Below, one piece after another: positions 8,872-17,191 of a DNA stretch of 53,152 bases. The translations under genes and the position numbers were made by a program. The number at the start of each line of letters is the position of its first letter. The first letter of the stretch is position 1. The stretch is from NCBI GenBank assembly GCA_035540635.1, contig DATLGH010000030.1, forward strand, positions 1 to 53,152, written 5' to 3'. The notes under the pieces were generated by a model, which was given only the letters and a program-made list of their open reading frames with translations, had not been told where the DNA came from and ran no database searches. The DNA is from Egibacteraceae bacterium. GTDB taxonomy: Bacteria; Actinomycetota; Nitriliruptoria; Euzebyales; Egibacteraceae.

Positions 8872-9953
8872 CCGCGCATCCTCGGGTCCAGGCGGGTCGA
8901 GAGCACGTCGGCGAGGTAGTTGGCGGTGACCACCACGGCGCCGAGCACGAGGAAGCAGGCCTGCAGGACCGGGTAGTCGCGGAACTCCACCGCCTCGAAC
9001 ATCAACCGCCCGAGACCGGGATAGGCGAACACGACCTCGACGTAGATGCTGTTGGTGATCGCGAAGCCGAGGTGGACGGCGATGAGGCTGACGACGGGGA
9101 GCAGGGCGTTGCGCGCCGCGTAGCCGTACTTCAACCGGCGCTCGCGCAGCCCCTTTGCCCTTCCCATGAGCAGGAAGTCGGCCCCGAGCTGGCTGACCAT
9201 GCCCGCGCGCATCACCAGGTACTGGCTGGCCGCGAAGCTCACCGCCATCACGGCCGCCGGCAGGACGAGGTGGTGGGCGATGTCGGCGGCGCGCTCGAGC
9301 AGTCCGAGCGCGGCGAACGGGGTGGTTCCGCCGGACAGGGGGAACCAGCCGAGCGTGGCCGCGAACACGAACACCGCCAGGGAGGCGAGGAAGAACGCGG
9401 GGAGGCTGTTCGCTGCCATGGCTGTGGTGAGCAGCCCGCGGTCGACACCGCGCCCGCGCCGCCAGCCCGACGTCGCCCCCGCCACGAGGCCTGCGGTCAC
9501 CGCAACGGTCATCGCCGCCGCCACGAGCAGCAACGTCCACGGCAGCCGCTCCGCCAGGAGTCCGGCGACCGGGCGGTTGTGACGGATCGACGTGCCGAGG
9601 TCGCCGCGGGCGAGCCCCGCGAGGTAGGACACGTACTGCTCGCCGAGCGGCCGGTCGAGCCCGTAGTAGGCGGCCAGCTGCTCGCGCAGGGCTTCGCTCT
9701 GCACGTAGGAGGGAGCGGCCGGGTCGAGCAGGGCGACGAGCGGGTCGCCGGGCATCGCCCGCGGCAGCACGAACGTCAGCGTCACGAGGACGTAGACCGT
9801 CCCGAGGTAGGCGAGCAGGCGGCTCCCGCCCGCCCGCGACCTGCGTGGTCCGTCCGCCGGCTTCCGCGTGGCCAGCCCCGTGAGCTCCTCCGCCACCGCC
9901 GGGGGCTGCTCGGGCCCCCCGGTGGCCGGGGCGCGCGCCTCACGCGCCGCCAT
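8868..9953 (-). CDS. ABC transporter permease (DppB/OppB-like)
   Basis: 361 residues. An unusual hydrophilic N-terminal extension of about 45 residues (Ala/Pro/Arg-rich) precedes the first helix (LLAYLGTVYVLVTLTFVLP), then the canonical PGDPLVALLDP, a Tyr-Gly-Leu-Asp-Arg-Pro motif (YYGLDRP), the RGDLGTSIRHNRPV segment and the EAA loop (MGRAKGLRERRL). The ATG at 9953 overlaps the end of the aldolase gene by 14 bases. Pairs with the DppC-like permease. Confidence 0.92.
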   Translation of the reverse strand: MAAREARAPATGGPEQPPAVAEELTGLATRKPADGPRRSRAGGSRLLAYLGTVYVLVTLTFVLPRAMPGDPLVALLDPAAPSYVQSEALREQLAAYYGLDRPLGEQYVSYLAGLARGDLGTSIRHNRPVAGLLAERLPWTLLLVAAAMTVAVTAGLVAGATSGWRRGRGVDRGLLTTAMAANSLPAFFLASLAVFVFAATLGWFPLSGGTTPFAALGLLERAADIAHHLVLPAAVMAVSFAASQYLVMRAGMVSQLGADFLLMGRAKGLRERRLKYGYAARNALLPVVSLIAVHLGFAITNSIYVEVVFAYPGLGRLMFEAVEFRDYPVLQACFLVLGAVVVTANYLADVLSTRLDPRMRG

Positions 9954-10605
9954 CGCCGTGCCCGGGCGCGAGGCAGGGACGCAGGTCGGTGAAGGCCCCG
10001 GGGGGGAGGTCCTTCGCCCCCCCGATGGCCGCCGCACGCAGCTCTGCCTCGGCCGCCTCCTCGACCACGATCGCGAGCTTGGCGGCTGCGGTCGGGGACG
10101 GCCCCCACACGAGCACCCCGTGGTTGGCCAGCAGCAGCGCCGACGTGCGGGGGTGCGCGCGGACGGTCTCCGCGATGGCACGCCCGAGCGCCGTGGATCC
10201 GCGCGGTGCCCACGCCGCGACGGGCATCTCGCCGTACTGGCCCCGTCGCAGCAGGGCCTCGTAGCGGCACGGGAGCGGACGACGCGCGAGGGCGAAGGCC
10301 GTGGCATGCGGCGAGTGGGTGTGCACCACCGCCCCGGCTTCGGGCAACGGTCCGTACACCGCGGCATGCATGCCGACGATCTCCGCGGTGGATGCGTCGA
10401 GCGTGCCCTCCTCCACTTGCCCGTCGGCCCCGACCACGGCGAACGACGTCTCCTTGACGGCGGCAACCGTCCCTCCGGCGAGGAGCATGCGCTCGGCGTC
10501 GATGCGGGCGCTGAGGTTGACGTGGCCGGTGTGGGACATGATCCCCGACTCCGAGAGGAGACGCGCCGCTCGCACGAGGCCTCGCCGCCGCTCCTCGACG
10601 GTCAT
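9940..10605 (-). CDS. Class II aldolase/adducin-family protein
   Basis: 221 residues. The zinc-binding signature of class II aldolases is present: VHTHSPHATAF (two His) and a further His in LLLANHGVLVWG; the glycine/serine-rich loop for the substrate phosphate is represented by GHVNLSARI near residue 27. Family reactions are retro-aldol cleavage or epimerisation of ketose phosphates (fuculose-1-P, ribulose-5-P), and some act on methylthio-sugar or hydroxy-keto acids. Start ATG overlaps the upstream stop (ATGA). In this operon it may cleave a carbon skeleton released from the imported compound. Confidence 0.88.
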   Translation of the reverse strand: MTVEERRRGLVRAARLLSESGIMSHTGHVNLSARIDAERMLLAGGTVAAVKETSFAVVGADGQVEEGTLDASTAEIVGMHAAVYGPLPEAGAVVHTHSPHATAFALARRPLPCRYEALLRRGQYGEMPVAAWAPRGSTALGRAIAETVRAHPRTSALLLANHGVLVWGPSPTAAAKLAIVVEEAAEAELRAAAIGGAKDLPPGAFTDLRPCLAPGHGDGGA

Positions 10606-11231
10606 GGGGATTCCACCGCTGTCGTCGTCCGCACGAGCGCCTCGCGCTCGTTGCGGGCCTCGTAGAACGCGCGGAGGACCGGCCGCTCGGGATCGACCAT
10701 CGAGAGGATGAGGCACCAGAGCCCGCTGCCCTCCGCAAGGCGCCGGTCGAGCTTCGTGCAGGTGTCGCGCACGGGGTCGGAGGCCCACGCGACGCGGTGC
10801 ATGTGGTAGGACCCGAACAAGATGGAGCCGGCCGCGTCGCAGGTTTCCTCCGCCGCCTGCACCTCGTTGGGGTCGGCGACCCATCCGCGCCGCTCGAACG
10901 GCGTCTCGGAGGGGACGGCCACGGCCTCCATCACCTCGTCGACGTAGGGCCGCAGCGGCGCCGACCAACGGAGGTTGCGACGGAGGGCAAAGGCATGCGT
11001 CGCGACGATTTCGTGGTCGTGCATGCGGCCGCCGAGCAGGCCGTAGCTCTTCTTCGCGGCCTCCTCCCCGGGCTCGTAGTCGCCACGGAGCTTGCGGCGG
11101 GCGTGCGCGAGGACGCGGTCGTACACGCCCTGCGGGAACGTGATGGTGCGGACCTCTTCCAGAAACCCCACGACGACGGCTCCTTCATGACACTGCGGGC
11201 AGGTCCGTTGGTCGGGCAGGGGGGCGCTCAT
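10602..11231 (-). CDS. JAMM/MPN-like metalloprotease-fold protein with N-terminal CxxC
   Basis: 209 residues, not confidently assigned. After a short CPQC motif (a possible half zinc knuckle), the pattern ITFPQGVYDRVLAHARR ... YGLLGG ... ALRRNL ... GSYHMHRVAWASDPVRD resembles the JAB1/MPN/Mov34 fold: alpha helix ending in H-A, a G-L-L-G strand, an Asn, then H-x-H followed by S and D. The H-x-H-x5-S-x4-D spacing departs from canonical H-x-H-x7-S-x2-D, and Lys sits where the catalytic Glu normally precedes GLL; two Glu lie four residues earlier. It may be an altered isopeptidase/amidohydrolase or an inactive relative. Both ends overlap neighbours by 4 bases, so it is an integral part of the operon. 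Confidence 0.6.
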   Translation of the reverse strand: MSAPLPDQRTCPQCHEGAVVVGFLEEVRTITFPQGVYDRVLAHARRKLRGDYEPGEEAAKKSYGLLGGRMHDHEIVATHAFALRRNLRWSAPLRPYVDEVMEAVAVPSETPFERRGWVADPNEVQAAEETCDAAGSILFGSYHMHRVAWASDPVRDTCTKLDRRLAEGSGLWCLILSMVDPERPVLRAFYEARNEREALVRTTTAVESP

Positions 11232-12619
11232 CGGTCCGGTGAGGTCGAGGGCCGGCTGCCGGTTGCTGCCCGTTGCCGCAGCCAGAGGTCCGCCCGCTCG
11301 ACGACCCGGTTGACGAGCGTGGCCGCGTCGCCGACCTGGCGGGCGGGATCGAAGATGCGGTCGAGCTCCTCGTCGCCCAGGTGCATGCGAACCTGCGGGT
11401 GCCGGGAGACCCCGGTGCGCAGGGACCGTCCCTCGTCGCGGGCCTGCTGGCTGAGCGCGTAGACGAGCGCGTAGGCGCTCTGTTTGCCCATGTGGCGGCC
11501 GAGGGCGAGCATGAGCGGCTCCGTGCAGATCTCCTCGGCGCGGGCCTTGGCGCCTTCGGCCATGCGGTCGGTGTGGACGCGCAGGCCGTCGAGGACCTCG
11601 GCGACGATCCGCAGGCCCGTGAGCGTGTAGTGCGACACGTCGGCGACCGCGACCCATTCCAGGCGGAGCCCCCGCGAGTCGCGCTCGTGCTCCACCACGA
11701 GCCCCTCGAGCGCGAGGGTGGCGTCCACCCGGGCGAGGCGCGCAAGCACGACAACCTGCTGGCAGGCCTCCGGGTTGCGCTTGTGGGGCATGGTGCTGCT
11801 GCCCACCCTTCCCGGGCTCCAGCCTTCCTCCAGCTCGCCGAGCTCCGGCCGCCCGAGTGTGCGGATCTCGTCGGCGATGCGCGCAAGCGTGCCCGTGAGC
11901 ATGGCCAGGCACGTGACGTACTCGGCCACGCGATCGCGCGAAGCGTGCCAGGACGTGGCCGGCACGCCCAGTCCGAGACGGTCCGCGAAGCACTCGAGCA
12001 GCCGAGGTCCCCGCCCGTGGAACCCGGCCATGGTGCCCACACCCCCGAAGAGCTGGGCCACGAGGGCCCGTTCGCGCATGGCGTCCACTCGCGCCGCCTG
12101 GCGGAGCAGCTCGTCCAGCCATCCGGCGACCTTGACCCCGAAGGTCGTGGGCAGTGCCGGGCGGCCGTGCGTCCGTCCGACCATGACCCTGTCGCGGTGC
12201 AGAAGGGCGAGGTCGCGCAGGACGACCACGAGGCCGAGGACGTCGCGGTCGACGACGTCGAGGACGTCGCGCATCTCCAGAGTTTGCGCGGTGTCCTGGA
12301 TGTCCTGCGTCGTCGCGCCGTAGTGAACGAACTCGCCGGCGCCTGCCCCGCACGCCGCCTCGTGCGCGCGCAGCAGCGCGACGAGGGAGTGGTTCGTGGC
12401 GCGGAAGTTCTCGGCCAGCGCGTCAAGGTCCATGCGACCGAGGTCGGCGGCGCGTGCGATCTCCTCGGCCGTCTCGCGGGGCAGCAGGCCCACGTCCGCC
12501 TGGCTCAGGGCCAGGGCCGCCTCGACGTCGAGCCAGCGCTGCATGCGGCAGGTGTCGCAGAAGATGCGGCGGCTCTCCTCGGTGGCGTACGCGTGACCAT
12601 GGAACCGTGAGTCGGTGAT
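11228..12619 (-). CDS. Fumarase/aspartase-superfamily lyase (adenylosuccinate lyase / carboxymuconate cycloisomerase type); start unclear
   Basis: About 463 residues of clear homology. Signature SSTMPHKRNPE (the SS-x-MPxKxNP loop of the superfamily), the GRTHGRPALPTTFG region with catalytic His, and HYGATTQDIQDTAQ are present, as in PurB/PcaB-type enzymes that eliminate fumarate or isomerise cyclic acids. Homology starts at ITDSRFHGHAY, yet there is no ATG, GTG or TTG in frame between the upstream stop (12672-12674) and an ATG at 12544 inside the first helix. The given start is an ATC at 12619, marking where homology begins, not a proven initiation site. Likely splits the imported compound or an intermediate into fumarate plus an amine. 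Confidence 0.85.
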   Translation of the reverse strand: MTDSRFHGHAYATEESRRIFCDTCRMQRWLDVEAALALSQADVGLLPRETAEEIARAADLGRMDLDALAENFRATNHSLVALLRAHEAACGAGAGEFVHYGATTQDIQDTAQTLEMRDVLDVVDRDVLGLVVVLRDLALLHRDRVMVGRTHGRPALPTTFGVKVAGWLDELLRQAARVDAMRERALVAQLFGGVGTMAGFHGRGPRLLECFADRLGLGVPATSWHASRDRVAEYVTCLAMLTGTLARIADEIRTLGRPELGELEEGWSPGRVGSSTMPHKRNPEACQQVVVLARLARVDATLALEGLVVEHERDSRGLRLEWVAVADVSHYTLTGLRIVAEVLDGLRVHTDRMAEGAKARAEEICTEPLMLALGRHMGKQSAYALVYALSQQARDEGRSLRTGVSRHPQVRMHLGDEELDRIFDPARQVGDAATLVNRVVERADLWLRQRAATGSRPSTSPDR

Positions 12620-12671
12620 GTGGCCGTGCCGGTGCGAGCACGGGGCACTGCGAGGTTCGGCGGGCGCCCGG

Positions 12672-14042
12672 TCAACGCAGCCCCTCCGCCGCCCCGCGGT
12701 GGGGCCGGTCCCCGTAGGGACGCCGCCGCCCGGCGTCCTGTTCGGCGCATAGCCGCAGTGCGGCCTCTCGCGGGGGAACGCCTCCCGCCGCCGCCAGGGA
12801 AAGAACCTCGCGCACGAGCGCGCGCGCCCGCCCCGCGACGCGCGCGAGCACCTCGTCGGCCGCAGGGCGTGCCGGCGGACCGAAGAGGGCGTCCATGGAA
12901 GCCGGGCCGCCGCAGCCGCCCACGAAGTCGGGGACGACCACGACACCCCGATCGTGCAGCCACTGCTCGGTGTCCGCCGACAGGCCGAGGTTCGCCCCCA
13001 CCACGACCGCCCTCGTGCCGGCCGCCAGCGCGTTTCGCGCGTCGGCGTCGACGGCGTCCTCGCAGGCCGCGAGCAGGAGGACGTCGACGGCTTCGAAGAC
13101 CGCATCGGGAGGCGCGACACGGCCGGCGGTGCGCGGACGGGTACGCGTACCATCGTGGTGCGGCCGCCGCAGCAGGGCCGTCACGTCAAGGCCCCCATCG
13201 GCGATCAGGCAACCGTGCTCGTCGCCCACCGCGGTGACCGGCAGGCCGGCCTCCACGAGTGCAGCCGCAGCAGCACGCCCGAGCGTTCCGAATCCCTGGA
13301 TCCCCACCCGTGGGCTGGATCTCGGGTAGCCGACCTCCTCGAGCGTGGCGATGGCGGCGTGGGCGAGTGCGTGGCCCGCGCGCCGCTCTCCGAGCGTGAG
13401 ATGGCCGACGCGCTCGTCGAGGCGCCGAAGGCGGTGGAGAACCTCCCCTTCGGGCAGTTCCTGCGCCGCCGCGACGGCGATCTTCACCGACGCGATCCCC
13501 TCGGCACGCGCGTGTCGCTCGATCTCGTCCCAACGCGTGCCCATGTCTGGGCCCATGGAGTAACGCTCGAGCAGGTAGGGCTTGATGAAGTGGAAGAACC
13601 GGCGGATGGCCGCCGCCTTGCCCGGCGCGCGGGGGTCGTAGGCGATGCCGGACTTCGCCCCGTCGACGCCCAGGCCGAGGACCCGCTGCTTCAACGCCAT
13701 GACCCCCGCCAACCGCTGGACCGTCGAGGCGGTCAGGCCGGGATGCACGCGGAAGCCGCCCGCGGCCAGGGCGTTCCCGACGCCCGCGAACGACAGGTGA
13801 CCGGAGAACCCTTCGACGGGGTCCACGTAGTGGACCAGCGACGCCGCGCGGTCTGCGTGGAGGAGTTCGGAGTAGGCCTGGTGGCGGGAAATGGGCTGCT
13901 CTCCGAGCTGCGAAAGGTCCAACCGGGACGCGGGGGTGGTTGACGTGGCATGCGTCGGGAGGCGGGCCAGTGGCCAGCGGGCGGGCAGGGAAGATGTCAG
14001 GCTAGGAGCTTCGGTGGGCGCGTCAATGGGTGTGCGCGTCAT
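12672..14042 (-). CDS. Glu/Leu/Phe/Val dehydrogenase-family protein, divergent
   Basis: 456 residues, first gene of the nine-gene operon. The catalytic half shows family-like GFRVHPGLT, RLAGVMALKQRVLGLGVDGAKSGI (two conserved Lys) and MGPDMGTRWDE; the Rossmann half shows GIQGFGTLGRAAA and VVGANLGLSAD ... VVVPDFVGGCGG, where usual family members have EGAN and PD-x-x-x-N-x-GG. The missing Asn and altered glycine loop suggest an unusual amino-acid substrate or a changed activity. ATG 14042 directly follows an in-frame TAG; only a weak ribosome binding site precedes it. Expected reaction: NAD(P)-linked oxidative deamination. Confidence 0.85.
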   Translation of the reverse strand: MTRTPIDAPTEAPSLTSSLPARWPLARLPTHATSTTPASRLDLSQLGEQPISRHQAYSELLHADRAASLVHYVDPVEGFSGHLSFAGVGNALAAGGFRVHPGLTASTVQRLAGVMALKQRVLGLGVDGAKSGIAYDPRAPGKAAAIRRFFHFIKPYLLERYSMGPDMGTRWDEIERHARAEGIASVKIAVAAAQELPEGEVLHRLRRLDERVGHLTLGERRAGHALAHAAIATLEEVGYPRSSPRVGIQGFGTLGRAAAAALVEAGLPVTAVGDEHGCLIADGGLDVTALLRRPHHDGTRTRPRTAGRVAPPDAVFEAVDVLLLAACEDAVDADARNALAAGTRAVVVGANLGLSADTEQWLHDRGVVVVPDFVGGCGGPASMDALFGPPARPAADEVLARVAGRARALVREVLSLAAAGGVPPREAALRLCAEQDAGRRRPYGDRPHRGAAEGLR

Positions 14043-14207
14043 CTAGTCCACTCGGGCGGGTCTGCGGCGGCCGAGGGAGGTTTACACGACCGCGGGTGGC
14101 GGCAGGCTCGCGGCGCGCGTGGGCCTCCTTGATTGGCGTGGGTGTGGCCGGGCTGTCCGCGTCGACCAAGGGACAAGGACCGATCGGCCGGCAGGCAGGC
14201 CCCGACT
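14043..14207. promoter_or_regulatory. Divergent intergenic region between catabolic operon and MFS gene
   Basis: 165 bases separate the two divergent starts, so promoters for both directions should lie here. I see no convincing -10/-35 pair and no extended palindrome. Confidence 0.35.
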
Positions 14208-15419
14208 GTGCGACGAACCGACAACGACCCACGGCGCACGCAGCGTGCCAGCTTCCGCTTGCTCTACCTCGGCCCGTTCATCGCGTACGGCGACCGCTTC
14301 GCCATCGCCCCGATACTCGTGTCGATCGCCCGCGACCTGCAGGAGTCGCTGGCCGCGGTCACCGCCGTGGCCATGTTCTACTTCTTCCTCTATGGCGTCA
14401 TGCAGCCGATCTACGGTGTTCTGGCCGATCGCTTCGGCCGTGTGCGGGTCATGCGCTTCGCCCTCGTCGGGATGGGTCTTGCGAACCTGCTGTCCGCCGC
14501 CGCCGGCGACCTCAGCGCCCTCATCGTCGGCAAGGCCGCCGCGGCGGGGTTCGCCGCCGGGATCCTGCCCCTCTCTCTCGTCTACGTCGGCGACAAGGTC
14601 CCGTTCGACCGCCGCCAGCAGGTCATCGCCAACGTGCTCGCCGCCGGTGCCCTCGGGACCGTCCTCGCGACGACGGGTGCGGGCCTGCTCGGGCGGTTCT
14701 CCGCGTGGCGTGCGGTGTTCGTCATCCCGGCTGTCCTGGCCCTTGCGCTTGCGGTCCTCCTCGCGTGGCTGCCCGAGTCGCTCGAGCGGCGCGAGGGAAC
14801 CGGCCCGTGGGGGCAGATCACGCGGGTGGTCACCCGGCCATGGGCGCTCCTGCTGCTGGGGATCGCAGTGGCAGAGGGCGCCTTCATGCTCGGGATGCTC
14901 ACCTTCCTCCCCGCCGCTCTCGAGGCCCACGGGGAGAGCGCCGCCGTCGCCGGTACGGTCGTCGCCGTCTACGGTGTGGCGGTCTTCGTCGGCATGCAGG
15001 TCCTGAAGCGCTTCATCCGCAGGACGGCCGTCGAGCCGGGGACCCTGATCCTCGCCGGTGGCACACTCGTCACCGCCGCCTATCTCGCAGCGGTGCCGGC
15101 GCAGGGCATCGTGAACATCCTTCTTGCCTCCCTGCTCATCGGATTCGGCTACTGCTTCCTCCACTCCACCCTTCAGACCTGGGCGACAGAGGTCGTGCCG
15201 GAAGCTCGGGGCACCGCGGTGACCCTGTTCGTGACGAGTGTGTTCACCGGGGCGGCGATCGGGACCGCGGCGGTGCGGGGGCTCGTCGACGCGCAACGAT
15301 TCTCGGCGGTCTTCCTCGTCGCGGCGGGGCTGACGGTGCCCGTGACGCTTGTCGGGGCATGGGCGCGCAGGCGCTATGGCGAGACCGCCGCAGTGTTGGG
15401 GGCCGGCGGGTCACCATGA
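14208..15419 (+). CDS. MFS transporter
   Basis: 403 residues, about 12 membrane helices, with the MFS motif between helices 2 and 3 (GVLADRFGRVRVMR). The GTG at 14208 was chosen since it places the start just before the first polar segment and helix; frames open further upstream but would add a non-homologous Arg/Pro-rich stretch. Transcribed divergently from the catabolic operon and translationally coupled (ATGA) to a methyltransferase. Substrate and direction of transport unknown; an efflux or organic-acid carrier role would fit. Confidence 0.88.
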   Translation: MRRTDNDPRRTQRASFRLLYLGPFIAYGDRFAIAPILVSIARDLQESLAAVTAVAMFYFFLYGVMQPIYGVLADRFGRVRVMRFALVGMGLANLLSAAAGDLSALIVGKAAAAGFAAGILPLSLVYVGDKVPFDRRQQVIANVLAAGALGTVLATTGAGLLGRFSAWRAVFVIPAVLALALAVLLAWLPESLERREGTGPWGQITRVVTRPWALLLLGIAVAEGAFMLGMLTFLPAALEAHGESAAVAGTVVAVYGVAVFVGMQVLKRFIRRTAVEPGTLILAGGTLVTAAYLAAVPAQGIVNILLASLLIGFGYCFLHSTLQTWATEVVPEARGTAVTLFVTSVFTGAAIGTAAVRGLVDAQRFSAVFLVAAGLTVPVTLVGAWARRRYGETAAVLGAGGSP

Positions 15420-16264
15420 GCGGCCATGACGGGGCCCCACCGCGGCCCGCACCCTCGGCGCCCATGGCCATCCACCAGGTCGCGGCAGCCGGCTATGCGA
15501 CGTGCGGCGACGCGTACGAACGCGGGCGTCCCGGTTACCCTGCCGACGCACTCCGCGAGGTCTGCACGCGCCTTCGGATCGGCCCCGGCAGTGTTCTGCT
15601 CGAGGTCGGGGCAGGTACCGGAAAGCTGACCCGGTTGCTCGTCCACGCCGATCGCACCGTCGTGGCCGTCGAGCCGGTGCAGGCGATGCTGCGCCATCTC
15701 ACCGGCGCCGTGCCGGGGGCGCTCGCTGTCGCGGGCACAGCCGAGGCGATCCCCCTGCGCGCGAGGTCGGTCGATGCCGTCGTGGTCGGGACCGCGTTCC
15801 ACTGGTTCGACGGCGACCGGGCACTCGAGGAGATCCGGCGGGTCCTGCGCCCCGGGGGCGGTCTCGCGCTGCTTTGGAACAACCCCGACCGGGACCACCG
15901 GTGGGTGGCAAGGGCATGGGAGATCATCGATCGGCACCGCAGCGGCACGCCGGGCAACCGTGACCTTCGCTGGCGCGACGCCTTCCGCCGGACCAGCGGC
16001 TTCACCGCTCTGCGGCACGAGCGCTTCTCCCACGAGGACCTGACCGACCTCGACGGTCTGCGGGCCCGCGTCGCGTCGATCAGCTTCATCGCGGCCCTTC
16101 CGGAGGGTGCACGGCAGGAAGTGCTCGCGCAGGTCGCCGACGTGGCGAGCAGCGATCCCATCGTGGCCCGGCGCGGGGTGCTCGTGCTGCCCTACCGCAC
16201 CGACGTCTACTGGTGCCGCGCGGCGGGTGAGGAGGGCGAGGAGGCAGACGCGGCGCGTCGGTGA
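15416..16264 (+). CDS. SAM-dependent class I methyltransferase (Methyltransf_11/25 type)
   Basis: 282 residues. Motif I is LLEVGAGTGKLT, followed by VVAVEPVQAM (acidic end of strand 2), GTAEAIPLRARSVDAVVVG (motif III region) and VLRPGGGLALLWN. The AFHWFD segment is typical of UbiE/trans-aconitate-like enzymes. The N-terminal 35 residues (Ala/Pro-rich) are poorly conserved, so an internal ATG at 15464 is an alternative start. The ATG overlaps the MFS stop; the gene ends inside a strong palindrome. Substrate unknown. Confidence 0.88.
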   Translation: MSGHDGAPPRPAPSAPMAIHQVAAAGYATCGDAYERGRPGYPADALREVCTRLRIGPGSVLLEVGAGTGKLTRLLVHADRTVVAVEPVQAMLRHLTGAVPGALAVAGTAEAIPLRARSVDAVVVGTAFHWFDGDRALEEIRRVLRPGGGLALLWNNPDRDHRWVARAWEIIDRHRSGTPGNRDLRWRDAFRRTSGFTALRHERFSHEDLTDLDGLRARVASISFIAALPEGARQEVLAQVADVASSDPIVARRGVLVLPYRTDVYWCRAAGEEGEEADAARR

Positions 16265-16281
16265 GAATTCTCTCACCGACG
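16256..16281 (+). terminator. 11-bp perfect palindromic hairpin at gene end
   Basis: Arms 16256-16266 and 16271-16281 pair perfectly around a four-base ATTC loop and include the methyltransferase stop codon. There is no T-run after it, so it may be a Rho-independent-like terminator or an operator for the ATP-grasp operon that starts 74 bases downstream. The gap to 16354 otherwise shows only the GAGGAG ribosome binding site. Confidence 0.5.
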
Positions 16282-16354
16282 GCTCATCGGTCCTTCATCG
16301 GGGGCGGGGAAGGTGCGTGACGGTCCCCGACAGCCGAGACCCGAGGAGCGTGGC

Positions 16355-17191
16355 ATGCAGCCGGTCTGGATCCTCACCGACGAGCGCTACGTCGCTCAGC
16401 GGATGCCCGGGGCGCTGACCGCCGCCCTGCGCAGGCGCGCGGTCGACGCGCGGCTCATCGTCGCCGAGCGCGTCGCCCCCCATCCCGCCGGCGGCTCCCC
16501 GTGGCCGGGCTTGCGCCGGGGGGACATGGTCGTCGGGCGTGCCCGCTCGCCGTGGGCCCTGACCCTCCTGCGCGCCGCGGAGCGGGTGGGGGCTGCAGCG
16601 ATGATGCCCTCCGCGGCCATCGAGGCGGTCCGCGACAAGGCGCTCGCGGCGGGGGTCCTCGCCGACGCCGGGGTGCCCACGCCCCCGACCTGGCTAGCTC
16701 ACGGCCCCGACGCGGTGAGGGCGCTGCCCGCCACCGCCTATCCGCTGCTGCTCAAGCCGGTGTACGGGGACAACGCCCGGGGCATCCGCCTCGTGCGGGG
16801 ACCTGACGACCTGCGCGGCGCCCACGACGAGGCGTCCGTGCTGGTCGCGCAGCGCTACGTCGACGTGGCAGGCGTCGACCTCAAGCTCTACATCGCCGGG
16901 GAGCGGGTGTGGGCGGTGCGGCGCCCCTCGCCGCTGACCGGCGAGCCGGGTGAGGGCACCGACGTCCCCGTGGACCGCACCCTGCACGATCTCGCCCGCA
17001 GGTGCGCGGAACTCTTCGGGCTCACCTTCGCCGGGGTCGACGTGCTCGCCGCGGCCGACGGCCCGCTCGTCGTCGACGTGAACGACTTCCCCAACTACAC
17101 GGGGATCGCCGAGGCGCCCGCCGTGCTCGCCGACCTCGTCCTGCGGTCGGGCGCGGCCGCCGCCCCGGTGCGGGAGGGGATGTGCGCATGA
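16355..17191 (+). CDS. ATP-grasp enzyme 1 (RimK/ITPK-like)
   Basis: 278 residues, first gene of a five-gene operon. Features of the ATP-grasp fold: DKALAAGVLADAGVPTP, the nucleotide-binding Lys in YPLLLKPVYG, the glycine loop DNARGIRLV, and a metal site at VVDVNDFPNYTGI. The D-x-N-x-F-P form and the segment LKLYIAGERVWAVRRPSPL resemble inositol-phosphate kinases (ITPK: KVYVVG...RPS, DINxFPGY) more than RimK ligases, which usually have E-x-N. Both families remain possible. The ATG is preceded by GAGGAG 6 bases upstream. The stop overlaps the next gene by 4 bases. Confidence 0.82.
   Translation: MQPVWILTDERYVAQRMPGALTAALRRRAVDARLIVAERVAPHPAGGSPWPGLRRGDMVVGRARSPWALTLLRAAERVGAAAMMPSAAIEAVRDKALAAGVLADAGVPTPPTWLAHGPDAVRALPATAYPLLLKPVYGDNARGIRLVRGPDDLRGAHDEASVLVAQRYVDVAGVDLKLYIAGERVWAVRRPSPLTGEPGEGTDVPVDRTLHDLARRCAELFGLTFAGVDVLAAADGPLVVDVNDFPNYTGIAEAPAVLADLVLRSGAAAAPVREGMCA

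Noticed and set aside
16256-16281. Insertion-sequence terminal repeat
   Set aside because: Only one copy, no transposase and no target duplication; a hairpin explains it.
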